From Burkholderiales bacterium (GTDB lineage Bacteria > Pseudomonadota > Gammaproteobacteria > Burkholderiales > Usitatibacteraceae): a stretch of DNA of 64,000 nt. The stretch covers positions 1 to 64,000 of the forward strand of contig JAHCAK010000010.1 of assembly GCA_019634955.1 (NCBI GenBank), in the 5' to 3' direction. Positions 30,016 through 41,409 of this stretch are shown here, piece after piece; the stretch's first letter is position 1, and the number at the start of each line of letters is the position of its first letter. Below the pieces are notes generated by a model, which was given only the letters and a program-made list of their open reading frames with translations, ran no database searches and was not told the origin of the DNA. The position numbers were made by a program, and so were the translations under genes.

Positions 30016-31172
30016 GCCCCGGCCCGCCAGGCGGCCGGCGGGCCGTCAGGCTCGCCTTTCTCGTCGCGATCACGGTCTTCGCGCATGCCGCCTTCAACGG
30101 CAGCCGCGTCACGGTCTCGCTGTACGCGCTGAGCCTGCAGGCCACGCCGCTGGCCGTCGGCGCGCTCATCTCCCTCTACTCGGTCCTGCCGATGCTCCTG
30201 TCGGTGAGCGCCGGCCGCATGATCGACCGGGTGGGCACGCGCCGGCCGCTCCTCTGGTCCTCGGTGACGCTGGCCGCCGGCGTCGGGCTGCCCGCGCTCG
30301 CGCCGGGCATCGCGACGCTCTACGTCGCGTGCACGGTGATCGGCCTCGCCTTCATGGTGTTCCACATCGCGGTGCAGAACGCGGTGGCCGCCATCAGCGC
30401 GCCCGAGGACCGCGCCGTCAACTACAGCTGGCTCGCGCTCGGCTTCTCCATCTCCGGCTTCCTCGGCCCGACGGCTTCCGGGCTCGCCATCGACGGCGCC
30501 GGGCACCGGGCGACCTTCGCGCTGCTCATGGCGTCGGCGATCGTTCCCGCCGCCTGCATCGCCTGGGCGCGGCCCTCGTTCCCCCGGGCCCACGCCGGCG
30601 CCGCGCCCGGCGGGAAGGTGAGCGACCTCGTCGGCGACCGGAAGCTCCGGCGCGTCTTCGTCGTCACGGGGGTCCTCGCGATGGCGTGGGATCTCTTCTA
30701 CTTCGTTATCCCCATCTACGGGACCTCGATCGGCCTTTCCGCCTCGACGATCGGCGCGATCCTCGGGTCCTTCGCCGCGGCGACCTTCGTCGTGCGCATG
30801 GTCCTGCCGTGGTTCGCCCGGCGCCTGCCGGAATGGCGGCTGGTGAGCATCACCCTCTTCGTGGCGTGCGTCGCCTACGCGCTCTTCCCGCTGGTGCGCA
30901 CGGTGCCGCTCATCGCGGCCATCGCGTTCCTGCTCGGCCTGGGGCTCGGCGCGTCGCAGCCGAGCATGATGTCGCTCATCCAGCAGGCGACGCCGGCCGG
31001 GCGGCTGGGAGAGGCCCTGGGCGTGCGCACGATGGTCATGAATGCGAGCCACACGGCGCTGCCGCTGCTGTTCGGCGCGGTCGGCACGGCCCTCGGGATG
31101 GCGCCCGTGTTCTGGGCGATGGCCGTCTGCCTGGGCGGTACGGGCGAGTTCGCGCGCCGCCGCGCCGGTTGA
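30012..31172 (+). CDS. MFS transporter (start uncertain)
   Basis: Major facilitator of about 386 aa with 11-12 hydrophobic segments. The loop 2-3 motif is degenerate ([14 protein letters not shown]), and the inter-half loop is [16 protein letters not shown] used TTG at 30012 because it overlaps the htpX stop as TTGA and precedes the first membrane segment; no ATG lies at the right place. The frame is open far upstream over htpX, but that part is not protein-like. Substrate unknown. Confidence 0.85.
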   Translation: MSPGPPGGRRAVRLAFLVAITVFAHAAFNGSRVTVSLYALSLQATPLAVGALISLYSVLPMLLSVSAGRMIDRVGTRRPLLWSSVTLAAGVGLPALAPGIATLYVACTVIGLAFMVFHIAVQNAVAAISAPEDRAVNYSWLALGFSISGFLGPTASGLAIDGAGHRATFALLMASAIVPAACIAWARPSFPRAHAGAAPGGKVSDLVGDRKLRRVFVVTGVLAMAWDLFYFVIPIYGTSIGLSASTIGAILGSFAAATFVVRMVLPWFARRLPEWRLVSITLFVACVAYALFPLVRTVPLIAAIAFLLGLGLGASQPSMMSLIQQATPAGRLGEALGVRTMVMNASHTALPLLFGAVGTALGMAPVFWAMAVCLGGTGEFARRRAG

Positions 31173-31195
31173 CCGTTCGCCGCCGCGCTCGCCGA

Positions 31196-31222
31196 TTGGA
31201 TGCCAAGTGCTTGTGTTAAAAT
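31196..31222 (+). promoter_or_regulatory. candidate promoter of the fmdB-aspS operon
   Basis: TTGGAT (31196-31201) and TAAAAT (31217-31222) are 15 nt apart in the most AT-rich short tract of the area, 30 nt before the fmdB-like ATG. The spacer is short, so the exact hexamers are uncertain. Confidence 0.4.
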
Positions 31223-31251
31223 GATAAATTTCCCCATTCTCGAGGCGATCC

Positions 31252-31518
31252 ATGCCCATCTACGAGTATCGGTGCTCGGCTTGCGGCCACCAGCAGGAGT
31301 TCCTGCAGAAACTGAGCGATCCGCCCCACACCCGCTGCACGAAGTGCGGCGAGGAGTCCTTCGCGAAGATGGTCACCGCGGCCGGCTTCCAGCTGAAGGG
31401 CAGCGGCTGGTACGCGACCGACTTCAAGGGCGGGTCGGCCCCGGCGGCCAAGCCCGAGGCGCCCAAGGAAGGCCCCGCGCCGGCCTGCGGCACGGGCGCC
31501 TGCCCGGCCTGCCAGTAA
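31252..31518 (+). CDS. FmdB-family zinc ribbon protein
   Basis: Small putative regulatory or zinc-binding protein, 88 aa. Starts MPIYEYRCSACG, with zinc ribbon cysteines Cys8, Cys11, Cys29 and Cys32. The C-terminal half is Pro/Ala/Lys-rich and ends CGTGACPACQ, adding three more cysteines. The FmdB name comes from an amidase regulator; the real role in Betaproteobacteria is not established. It heads the DUF502-aspS operon, a conserved order. Confidence 0.92.
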   Translation: MPIYEYRCSACGHQQEFLQKLSDPPHTRCTKCGEESFAKMVTAAGFQLKGSGWYATDFKGGSAPAAKPEAPKEGPAPACGTGACPACQ

Positions 31519-31549
31519 CCCCTCCCATGCGTCGTCGCGTAGCGGGAAG

Positions 31550-32230
31550 ATGCGCACGCGCGTGATGGCGACGATGCGGCGCTACCTCATCGCGGGCCTG
31601 CTCGTCTGGATCCCGCTCGCGATCACGTTCTGGGTGCTCTCGCTGCTGGTCGAGCTCATGGACCAGTCGCTCCTCATCGTTCCCGCGCGTTTCCGCAGCG
31701 ACGCCCTGCTGGGCTTCCACCTGCCGGGGCTGGGCGCGGTGCTCACGCTCGCGATCCTGCTCGCGACCGGCGCCATCGCCGCCAACTTCTTCGGCAAGCG
31801 CCTGCTCGCGGTGTGGGAGTCGCTGGTGGGGCGCATCCCGATCGTCCGCTCGATCTACGGCGGCGTGAAGCAGATCAGCGACACGCTCTTCTCGCCCGAC
31901 GGCAAGGCTTTCCGCCGCGCGGTGCTCGTGCGCTATCCCCACCCGGGCGCGTGGACGGTCGCGCTCGTCACCGGGACGCCGGAGCACGAGGTGACGGACC
32001 ACCTCGGCCACGACCAGGTCGCCGTCTTCGTCCCCACCACGCCCAACATCACGGCGGGGTTCTTCCTCATCGTGCCGCGATCCGACACGTTCGAGCTGCA
32101 GATGAGCGTCGACCAGGCGCTCAAGTACATCATCTCCATGGGCGTGGCCGAGCCGCCGCGCCCGGGGGCACGGCCCGAGAGCATCGCCTCCGGGACCGAC
32201 CCCAATCCGCTGCCGCCGCCGACAACGTAG
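31550..32230 (+). CDS. DUF502 membrane protein
   Basis: Predicted inner-membrane protein, 226 aa. Two hydrophobic segments near residues 12-35 and 58-80, then a cytoplasmic domain with [15 protein letters not shown] and [14 protein letters not shown], the family hallmarks. Function unknown; the family is nearly always next to fmdB and aspS in Betaproteobacteria. The C-terminus is a Pro-rich tail (NPLPPPTT). ATG at 31550 follows GCGGGAAG. Confidence 0.9.
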   Translation: MRTRVMATMRRYLIAGLLVWIPLAITFWVLSLLVELMDQSLLIVPARFRSDALLGFHLPGLGAVLTLAILLATGAIAANFFGKRLLAVWESLVGRIPIVRSIYGGVKQISDTLFSPDGKAFRRAVLVRYPHPGAWTVALVTGTPEHEVTDHLGHDQVAVFVPTTPNITAGFFLIVPRSDTFELQMSVDQALKYIISMGVAEPPRPGARPESIASGTDPNPLPPPTT

Positions 32231-32339
32231 GCGGCGGCAGCGGGACCCGCCGGGCGCGCGCGGGGCGAAAGGCAGGACTCCCGCCATGCGGCGGGAGCGG
32301 CGAATCCAATCGCCCCGCCAGGCGGGGCCACCAGGGAAC

Positions 32340-34160
32340 ATGCGAACCGAATACTGCGGACTGACCGACGCCCGATTCCTCGGGCAAACCGTGACCCTCT
32401 TCGGCTGGGCGCACCGCCGCCGCGACCACGGGGGCGTCATCTTCATCGACCTGCGCGATCGCGAGGGCCTCGTGCAGGTGGTGAGCGACCCAGACAGGAA
32501 GGAGACCTTCGCGACCGCCGACAAGGTGCGAAACGAGTTCGTCCTGCGCGTGACCGGCGTCGTGCGCCGCCGCCCCGAGGGCACGGTGAACCCGGGGCTG
32601 AAGAGCGGCGAGGTCGAGGTGCTGGCCCACGAGCTCGAGATCCTCAACCCGGCGGCCACGCCGCCGTTCATGATGGATGACGAGAACCTCTCCGAGGAGG
32701 TGCGCCTGCGCTACCGCTACCTCGACCTGCGCCGCGAGCCGATGCAGAAGGCGCTGAAGCTGCGCCACGCGACGGCCCGCGCGGTGCGCGAGTACCTCGA
32801 CGGCCACGGCTTCATCGACGTGGAGACGCCGTTCCTCTACAAGTCCACGCCCGAGGGCGCGCGCGAGTTCCTCGTGCCCTCGCGCATCCACGACGGCCAG
32901 TTCTACGCGCTGCCGCAGTCGCCGCAGCTCTTCAAGCAGCTGCTCATGATCGCGGGCTACGACCGCTACTACCAGATCGTGAAGTGCTTCCGCGACGAGG
33001 ACCTGCGCGCCGATCGCCAGCCCGAGTTCACCCAGGTCGACGTCGAGACCTCGTTCCTCTCCGAGCGCGAGATCCAGGACCTCATGGAGGGCCTCGTGCG
33101 CCACGTGTTCAAGCGCGTGCTCGACGTGGACCTGCCCGCCTTCCCGCGCCTCGCGTACGCGGAGGCGATGGCGAGGTACGGCAGCGACAAGCCGGACCTG
33201 CGCGTGAAGCTCGAGCTCACGGAGCTCACCGACCTCATGAAGGGCGTGGACTTCAAGGTCTTCCGCCAGGCCGCGGAGCTCCCCGACGGCCGCGTGGCGG
33301 CGCTTCGCGTGCCGGGCGGCAACGCCGCCTTCACCCGGAAGGAGCTCGACGACCTCGCGCCCTTCGTCGCGATCTACGGCGCCAAGGGCCTCGCCTACAT
33401 CCGCGTGAACGACCGCACGAAACCGAACGAGGAGGGGCTGCAGTCGCCCATCGTGAAGTTCTTCAAGCCGGACCAGCTCGCGGCCATCCTCGAGCGCACG
33501 GGCGCGCAGGACGGCGACGTCGTCTTCTTCGGCGCCGACCGGCGCAAGGTGGTGAACGACGCCATGGGGGCGCTGCGCGTGAAGGTGGGCCACGAGAAGG
33601 GCCACGCGGAAGCGGGGTGGCGGCCCCTGTGGGTGGTCGACTTCCCGGCCTACGAGTACGACGAGGAGGGCAGGCGCTGGCTCGCCGCGCACCACCCGTT
33701 CACCAGCCCCAAGGACGAGCACGTCGCGCTCATGGACACCGATCCCGGCGCCGTGCTCGCCAAGGCCTACGACATCGCGTTGAACGGCTGGGAGATCGGC
33801 GGCGGCTCGGTGCGGATCCACCGCGCCGAGGTGCAGGCGAAGCAGTTCAGGACCCTCGGCATCTCCGAAGAGGACGCGCGCGCCAAGTTCGGCTTCCTGC
33901 TGGACGCGCTCTCCTACGGCGCGCCGCCGCATGGCGGCATCGCCTTCGGCTTCGACCGCATGGTGGCGATGATGGCGGGCGTGGACCAGATCCGCGACGT
34001 GATCGCGTTCCCGAAGACGCAGCGCGGCCAGGACCTCATGGTCGAGACGCCCGGCGCGGTGACGGAACGCCAGCTGCGCGACCTGCACATCCGGCTTCGC
34101 AATCCGGGGACTCCTCCGCCTCCCTCTCCTTCGGGAGAGGGCAGGGGTGAGGGTCGATAG
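32340..34160 (+). CDS. aspS: aspartyl-tRNA synthetase
   Basis: Class II synthetase charging tRNA-Asp, 606 aa (E. coli 590). I chose the ATG at 32340 ([16 protein letters not shown]), which is the family N-terminus. The OB anticodon-binding domain is followed by class II motif 1 ([11 protein letters not shown]), motif 2 (RCFRDED-like [16 protein letters not shown]), the bacterial GAD insertion and motif 3 ([10 protein letters not shown]). The last residues ([15 protein letters not shown]) are translated from a CCCTCTCC-TTCG-GGAGAGGG palindrome, so a mobile-type repeat has replaced the natural C-terminus. Whether it also charges tRNA-Asn cannot be told here. Confidence 0.98.
   Translation: MRTEYCGLTDARFLGQTVTLFGWAHRRRDHGGVIFIDLRDREGLVQVVSDPDRKETFATADKVRNEFVLRVTGVVRRRPEGTVNPGLKSGEVEVLAHELEILNPAATPPFMMDDENLSEEVRLRYRYLDLRREPMQKALKLRHATARAVREYLDGHGFIDVETPFLYKSTPEGAREFLVPSRIHDGQFYALPQSPQLFKQLLMIAGYDRYYQIVKCFRDEDLRADRQPEFTQVDVETSFLSEREIQDLMEGLVRHVFKRVLDVDLPAFPRLAYAEAMARYGSDKPDLRVKLELTELTDLMKGVDFKVFRQAAELPDGRVAALRVPGGNAAFTRKELDDLAPFVAIYGAKGLAYIRVNDRTKPNEEGLQSPIVKFFKPDQLAAILERTGAQDGDVVFFGADRRKVVNDAMGALRVKVGHEKGHAEAGWRPLWVVDFPAYEYDEEGRRWLAAHHPFTSPKDEHVALMDTDPGAVLAKAYDIALNGWEIGGGSVRIHRAEVQAKQFRTLGISEEDARAKFGFLLDALSYGAPPHGGIAFGFDRMVAMMAGVDQIRDVIAFPKTQRGQDLMVETPGAVTERQLRDLHIRLRNPGTPPPPSPSGEGRGEGR
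34122..34141. repeat. palindromic repeat inside the 3' end of aspS
   Basis: CCCTCTCC (34122-34129), TTCG loop, GGAGAGGG (34134-34141), followed by CAGGGGTGAGGG. The C-TTCG-G loop is the very stable tetraloop form. The style matches the CCCTCTCC/GGGTGAGGG repeats scattered in many proteobacterial genomes. A diverged copy follows metK at 54831-54846. Confidence 0.5.
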
Positions 34161-34163
34161 GGC

Positions 34164-35087
34164 ATGACGATCGCCCTCATCGCGCACGGCGGCGCCGGCA
34201 GGTGGCGCCCGGGTTCGGACGACGATGCCGTCGAGGGCCTGCGCGCGGCGGTCGAGGCGGGGCGCGCCATCCTCGCCGGCGGCGGCAGCGCGCTCGACGC
34301 GGTCTGCGCCACGGTGACGAGCCTCGAGGACAACCCCATCTACAACGCCGGCACGGGCGCCGTACTCAACTTCGATGGCTACTGCGAGCTCGACGCGTGC
34401 GTGATGGAGAGCCGGGGCGCGCGCCTGGGCGCCGTGTCGGGCCTGCAGCGCGTGAGGAACCCCGTGCTCGTCGCGCGCAAGGTGATGGAGGAGACCGACC
34501 ACGTCATGCTCACCGGCGACGGCGCCCAGCGCTTCGCGCGCGTGATGGGTTTCCCCGACCACGATCCCGTCACGCCCGAGCGGCGCGCGGACTGGTTCGA
34601 CAAGAGGAACCGCATCGACGAGGTGCTGGGGGCGCGCGCGCTCAGGATGCGCCGCTTCCTCGCCGAGCACCCGGAGTACGCCGGGGGGACGGTCGGCGCG
34701 GCCGCCGTCGACTCGGCGGGCGTGCTCGCGGCGGCCACTTCCACTGGCGGCGTCACGCTCAAGATGGTGGGCCGCGTGGGCGACTCTCCCGTCCCGGGGG
34801 CCGGCAACTACGCCTGCGCGCGCGTGGCGGCCTCGGCCACGGGCACCGGCGAGTTCGTGCTGCGCTCGCTCGCCACGAGAGCGATCGCGGAGCGCGTGGA
34901 AGCCGGCGCCACGCTCGCCGAGGCGGTGGCCGCCGTGCTCGCGCGGCTGGGCGAGGACTACGACGCCGACGTGGGGCTCATCGCAGTCGACGACCGCGGC
35001 ACGCCCGTGGCCCTGCACCGCACCCGCGACATGCCGCACGCCTTCTTCTCCGGCGAGGGCCCCGTGGTCTCGCGCATGCGGGCGTGA
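34164..35087 (+). CDS. isoaspartyl peptidase / L-asparaginase (Ntn hydrolase)
   Basis: Plant-type asparaginase family (peptidase T2) that removes N-terminal isoaspartyl residues and hydrolyses asparagine. 307 aa. The precursor would cleave itself before Thr176 (in YAGGTVGAAAVD), which becomes the nucleophile. The substrate loop has VGDSPVPGAGNYA, and TGTGEFVLR follows. The ATG is 3 nt after the aspS stop, so it is co-translated with aspS, a pairing that links two aspartate-related enzymes but is probably only positional. Confidence 0.93.
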   Translation: MTIALIAHGGAGRWRPGSDDDAVEGLRAAVEAGRAILAGGGSALDAVCATVTSLEDNPIYNAGTGAVLNFDGYCELDACVMESRGARLGAVSGLQRVRNPVLVARKVMEETDHVMLTGDGAQRFARVMGFPDHDPVTPERRADWFDKRNRIDEVLGARALRMRRFLAEHPEYAGGTVGAAAVDSAGVLAAATSTGGVTLKMVGRVGDSPVPGAGNYACARVAASATGTGEFVLRSLATRAIAERVEAGATLAEAVAAVLARLGEDYDADVGLIAVDDRGTPVALHRTRDMPHAFFSGEGPVVSRMRA

Positions 35088-35091
35088 GCGC

Positions 35092-35565
35092 TTGGCGAAG
35101 CCCTTCAAGATACCGGTCTCGACGCTCGTCGTCGTCTACACGCCCGCGCTCGAGGTGCTGCTCATCGAGCGCGCCGACCGGCCTGGCTTCTGGCAGAGCG
35201 TCACCGGGAGCCAGGATCCCGGCGAGTCCCTGCGGCAGACGGCCATCCGCGAAGTGGCAGAGGAGACCGGCCTCGACGCCGCGCGCCATGCGCTCGCCGA
35301 CTGGGGCGTGTCGAACGTCTATGAGATCTTCGCGGTATGGCGCCACCGGTACGCGCCGGGCGTCACGCACAACACGGAGCACGTCTTCGGCCTGCGCGTC
35401 CCGGCCCGCGTCGAGGTGCGCCTCGCCCCGGCGGAGCACCTGCGCCACCGCTGGCTGCCATGGCGCGAGGCGGCGCGGGAGGTGTTCTCCTGGAGCAACC
35501 GGGAGGCGATACTGATGCTTCCCGAGAAGGACTCACTGCTCGCTTTCGGACGCCCCGCGCCATGA
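35092..35565 (+). CDS. nudB: dihydroneopterin triphosphate diphosphatase (Nudix)
   Basis: Nudix hydrolase that removes pyrophosphate from dihydroneopterin triphosphate in folate synthesis. 157 aa (E. coli NudB 150). The Nudix box runs from Gly39 to Leu61 with R53-E54 and E57-E58. MAKPFKIPVSTLVVVYTPA and the FWQSVTGS segment are NudB-like. The start is TTG at 35092, 4 nt after the previous stop. Position downstream of aspS agrees with nudB in related bacteria. The next gene overlaps by 4 nt (ATGA). Confidence 0.88.
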   Translation: MAKPFKIPVSTLVVVYTPALEVLLIERADRPGFWQSVTGSQDPGESLRQTAIREVAEETGLDAARHALADWGVSNVYEIFAVWRHRYAPGVTHNTEHVFGLRVPARVEVRLAPAEHLRHRWLPWREAAREVFSWSNREAILMLPEKDSLLAFGRPAP

Positions 35566-36320
35566 CCGCACGAACCGACCCGGCGCTGACCGTGGTCACC
35601 TACAACATCCACAAGGGCTTCTCGGCGCTCAACCGCCGGCTGGTGGTGCACGAGATCCGCGAGCGCCTGCACGAGCTGGCTCCCGACGTGGTCTTCCTCC
35701 AGGAAGTGCAGGGCGCCCACCAGCGGCACTCGCGGCGCCACGTGCAGTGGCCGCAGGCGGCCCAGCACGAGTTCCTCGCCCACGAGGGCGGCCACACGGC
35801 CTACGGCAGGAACGCGGTCTACCGCGACGGCCACCACGGCAACGCGATCGTCAGCCGCTATCCCATCGTGCGCTCGGAGAACGTCGACGTCTCCCACCAC
35901 GTGTTCGAGAGCCGCGGGCTGCTGCACTGCGAGATGGCGGTGCCGGGCTGGCGCGAGCCCCTGCACTGCATCAACGTCCACCTCGGCCTGTGGGCGCGGA
36001 GCCGCCGCTTCCAGCTCGAGTGGCTCTGCCACCGCATCCGCGAGGCGGTCCCCGACGGCGCGCCGCTCGTCGTGGCCGGCGACTTCAACGACTGGCGCGG
36101 AGCCGCCAGCGCGGTGCTCGCGCGCGAGCTGGGGCTCGCGGAGGTGTTCGAGCAGGCGCTCGGCCGTCACGCCCGCAGCTACCCGGCGCGGCTGCCGATG
36201 CTGGCCCTCGACCGCATCTACGTGCGCGACCTGAAGGTGGGCGGGGCGCAGCGCCTGGCCGGCAGCCCCTGGTCCACGCTCTCGGACCACGCGGCGCTCG
36301 CCGCGCAGCTCACGCGCTGA
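35562..36320 (+). CDS. YbhP-like endonuclease/exonuclease/phosphatase family protein
   Basis: Metal-dependent EEP-fold hydrolase, 252 aa. The fold's signatures are visible: YNIHKGF near residue 14, FLQEVQG, HGNAIVSRYPI, NVHLGL, AGDFNDWRG and the terminal SDHAAL. In E. coli ybhP lies beside clsB, and the same pair occurs here, which suggests a role in phospholipid or membrane metabolism. The substrate is unknown. ATGA overlap with nudB, 18 nt before the ClsB-like gene. Confidence 0.9.
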   Translation: MTARTDPALTVVTYNIHKGFSALNRRLVVHEIRERLHELAPDVVFLQEVQGAHQRHSRRHVQWPQAAQHEFLAHEGGHTAYGRNAVYRDGHHGNAIVSRYPIVRSENVDVSHHVFESRGLLHCEMAVPGWREPLHCINVHLGLWARSRRFQLEWLCHRIREAVPDGAPLVVAGDFNDWRGAASAVLARELGLAEVFEQALGRHARSYPARLPMLALDRIYVRDLKVGGAQRLAGSPWSTLSDHAALAAQLTR

Positions 36321-36338
36321 GGGCCCCGGGCAGGCGCC

Positions 36339-37496
36339 GTGAGGCCCGTCGCCGGCAACCGGGTCACGCTCCTGCGCAACGGGGCGGAATACTTCCCGGC
36401 GCTCGTGGCCGCGATTGACTCGGCGGCGGAGGATGTCCGCGTCGAGACCTACATCCTGGCCGACGACGCGGCGGGCAGGGCGGTCGGGGAGGCGATGAAG
36501 CGCGCCGCGCGCCGCGGCGTGAGCGTGCGGCTCATGATCGACGGCTTCGGCTGCCGCGAGCTCGATCCCGCCTTCGTGGACTCGCTCCGCGTGGAGGGCG
36601 TCGTGGTGCAGCGCTTCCGGCCGGAGCGCAGCCCCTTCAGCTTCCGCCGCAGCCGCCTGCGCCGCCTGCACCGCAAGATCGCGCTGGTGGACGGCCGCGT
36701 GGGCTTCGTGGGCGGCATCAACATCCTCGACGACCACTCCGGCCACGCGCACCCGGCGCCGCGCTACGACTACGCCGTGCGCGTCGAGGGGCCGCTGCTC
36801 GCCGAGATCTACCCGGTCGTCCACCGCCTGTGGTGGCTGGTCGCCGCCCTTTCGCGCAAGGAGCGCCGGCCCGGCTTCCTGCCCCCCGCGGCGCGACCCG
36901 GCCCGGCGGGTGACACGACGGCCGCGTTCGTCCACCGCGACAACTTCCGCCACCGGCACGACATCGAGGCGATGTACCTCGAAGCGATCGCGGGCGCCCG
37001 TCGCGAGATCCTCATCGCCTGCGCCTACTTCATGCCCGGCTGGCGCGTGCGCCACGCCCTCATGGAGGCGGCGGCGCGCGGCGTGCGCGTCGCGGTCATG
37101 GTGCAGGGCTGGAGCGACCATCGCGTGTTCCAGCACGCGAGCCGCGCGCTGTACGGCGCGCTGCTGGAACACGGCATCGAGATCCACGAGTACGAGAGGA
37201 GCGAGCTGCACGCGAAGGCCGCGGTGGTGGACGGCCGCTGGGCGACGGTGGGCTCGTCCAACCTCGACCCCTTCAGCCTCTTCCTCGCGCGGGAAGCCAA
37301 CGTGGCCGTCTTCAGCGAGGCCTTCGCGCGGGAAGTGCGCGACTCCATCGAGGCGGAGATGCGCCGGGGCGCGCGCGCGGTGCCGCGCCTCCTCTGGCGC
37401 CGACGCCCGTGGCGCGCGCGCCTGACGGGGTGGCTCGCCTACGGCTGCGCGCGGATCGCGATGGGCGTCGCCGGCATCGGCCGGCGTTGGTCGTGA
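36339..37496 (+). CDS. clsB: cardiolipin synthase B-like phospholipase D family protein
   Basis: Predicted to make cardiolipin or other phospholipids by phosphatidyl transfer at the inner membrane. 385 aa (E. coli ClsB 413). Two HKD motifs are intact: HRKIALVDG near residue 109 and HAKAAVVDG near residue 290, followed by GSSNLDPFS. No N-terminal membrane segments are seen, as in ClsB and unlike ClsA. GTG start at 36339. It converges on argB, with only 10 nt between the stop codons. Confidence 0.9.
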   Translation: MRPVAGNRVTLLRNGAEYFPALVAAIDSAAEDVRVETYILADDAAGRAVGEAMKRAARRGVSVRLMIDGFGCRELDPAFVDSLRVEGVVVQRFRPERSPFSFRRSRLRRLHRKIALVDGRVGFVGGINILDDHSGHAHPAPRYDYAVRVEGPLLAEIYPVVHRLWWLVAALSRKERRPGFLPPAARPGPAGDTTAAFVHRDNFRHRHDIEAMYLEAIAGARREILIACAYFMPGWRVRHALMEAAARGVRVAVMVQGWSDHRVFQHASRALYGALLEHGIEIHEYERSELHAKAAVVDGRWATVGSSNLDPFSLFLAREANVAVFSEAFAREVRDSIEAEMRRGARAVPRLLWRRRPWRARLTGWLAYGCARIAMGVAGIGRRWS

Positions 37497-37506
37497 GGCG
37501 GCCCGC

Positions 37507-39714
<2,208 letters not shown>

Positions 39715-39718
<4 letters not shown>

Positions 39719-40494
39719 GCGGCGCACCCGGCCTCGCGGCGATGCAACGGGAGTTCGCCGCTGCCGTCACGGCGGGCGACGCCGATGCGTTCGTCGCGCA
39801 CCTCGCCGGCGATCCGGGCCGCGCCCTGCGGCGCCTGGCGATCTACCGGCGCGCGATCGCGGCCAACCGGTGCGGCGCGCTTCGCGCGGCGTATCCCGTC
39901 GTCGCGCGCCTGGTGGGCGACGCGTTCTTCGACGAGGCGGCCCGGCGCTTCACCCATGCGTCGCCCCCGCGCGAGGCCGACCTCAACCGGTACGGCGCGG
40001 GGCTTCCGGCGTTTCTCGCCGGCTATCCTCCCGCGGCGGCGCTTCCATGGCTCGCCGACGTTGCCCGCCTCGAGTGGGCGTGGCACGAGTCGCTGATGGC
40101 AGCCGACGCCTCCCCGGCCGACTTCGCGGCGCTCGCCGGCGTGTCCGGGGAGGCGCAGCCGGCCCTGCGATTCGCGCTGCATCCGTCCGTGCGCCTCGTG
40201 CGGTCCGCCTGGCCCGTGCTGGCGATCTGGGAGGCGAACCAGGAGGGCCGGGACGGCACGGCCGCTCGCGACGAGGGCGCGGACGACATCCTCGTGTGGC
40301 GCGATGGCGCGCGGGTTCGCCTGGCCCTTCTCGGTGCGCCGGAAGCCGGCTTCCTGGAGGCGATCATGGCCGGCGTCACGCTCGGGGAAGCGGCCGATCG
40401 CGCCGGGCAGTGGGATTTCGCCCCGGCGCTTGCGCGACTGGCGGGGCTCGGGCTCATCGCAGGCTTCCACGCGGGGGACCCGCGTCCCGCCTAG
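39715..40494 (+). CDS. bufC: DUF2063 partner protein (BufC-like)
   Basis: Putative precursor-recognition partner of the MNIO enzyme, 259 aa. The N-terminal DUF2063 domain has RALRRLAIYRRAIAANRCGAL and AAYPVVARLVGDAFFDEAARRF, then DLNRYGAGLPAFLAGYP. The C-terminal half is a winged-helix-like region with LAGVTLGEAAD-type sequence. ATG at 39715 inside the bufB stop. No BufD/DoxX membrane gene follows; the next gene is convergent and the two stop codons interlock in a CTAG. Confidence 0.92.
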
Positions 40495-41336
40495 GGCGCG
40501 GCGAGGGCGTTCGTGACGTCCGCGGCCACCCGCCAGCCTGCCGGCTCCCGCCGCCAGACGCGGACATAGTGGCCGGCAGCCGCGGCTCCGGGCGGGCCGT
40601 AGCTGCCGATCGCGTACGCGAGGTCCCCGGCCCGGCTGGCGCCCTGCGAGGCGAGGGCCCAGGCCGTGCGCCCTTCGCCCGCGGCGGGCGAGGCCAGGGC
40701 GGCGTCTCGGCCGAGGAATGGTGCGTGGCCTTCACGATAGAGACGGATCGTCGCGGAGGCGAACGCAGCGTAGGCGGCGCGGTCGCCCTCCTGCGCGGCG
40801 AGACGGGCGAACCGCGCCTCCGCGGCATCGACCGCTTCACCGGTGGCGTCCGGGATGGCCGGCGTCACGCCGGCGACGAGCGCAGCGTCGGCCAGCGCGG
40901 GGCCGGGGTGGGAGATGCCGAGATCCACCTTCACGCGCCAGTCGCCGCCCGGTGGCCGCGTCCAGACGGAGAAGAACTGGCCGTGTCGCGGCGGTGCCTT
41001 GGCGTCCGCCCGGCTGGTGATCGTCCACGGCCCGGTGGACACGCCGAACTCGCCCGACGAAGCGACCTCCACGAAAGCGGGCCGCCAGTCGAGGACGATA
41101 GGCGGGTCGGGCCGGGCGGAAATCAGCGCCGGCCCGTTCACCGGTCCGTTCCTGAAGAGGATGGCATCGGGGGAGAGCCAGGCGAGGAACGCCGCGCGCA
41201 GGCCTTCGCGGACCGACTGCGCCGCGAAGGCCGTCTCGGCGGCCGCGAGGCTCGCCGCCATCCCGGCGGGGTCATGGCTCATGGCCGTGCAGGCGGCCAG
41301 GGCCGTGGCGAGGAGGACGGGGGCGCGTCGGGGCAT
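40491..41336 (-). CDS. putative lipoprotein with two SnoaL/DUF4440-like domains
   Basis: Predicted periplasmic lipoprotein, 281 aa. N-terminal signal with a lipobox LAAC (Cys16). Two NTF2-like repeats seem present: one around residues 28-145 (WRVKVDLGISH end) and one around 165-280 (YVRVWRREPAGWRVAADVTNAL end). Each ends with the typical W-x-V strand. No catalytic residues can be assigned and the function is unknown. It converges on bufC with shared stop bases. Whether it takes part in the bufferin system is not indicated by strand or spacing. Confidence 0.75.
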   Translation of the reverse strand: MPRRAPVLLATALAACTAMSHDPAGMAASLAAAETAFAAQSVREGLRAAFLAWLSPDAILFRNGPVNGPALISARPDPPIVLDWRPAFVEVASSGEFGVSTGPWTITSRADAKAPPRHGQFFSVWTRPPGGDWRVKVDLGISHPGPALADAALVAGVTPAIPDATGEAVDAAEARFARLAAQEGDRAAYAAFASATIRLYREGHAPFLGRDAALASPAAGEGRTAWALASQGASRAGDLAYAIGSYGPPGAAAAGHYVRVWRREPAGWRVAADVTNALAAP

Positions 41337-41409
41337 CGCGCGATTGTCCCCCCGGCGGGCGCCGGGCCCGTTACCGGCGGTGGCCGCGCGTGACGGGACC
41401 TTCCGGCGC

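Noticed and set aside
32231-32339. Longer AspRS start at 32286
   Set aside because: The added residues ([12 protein letters not shown]...) are not in the family, and the ATG at 32340 gives the conserved MRTEYCG start.
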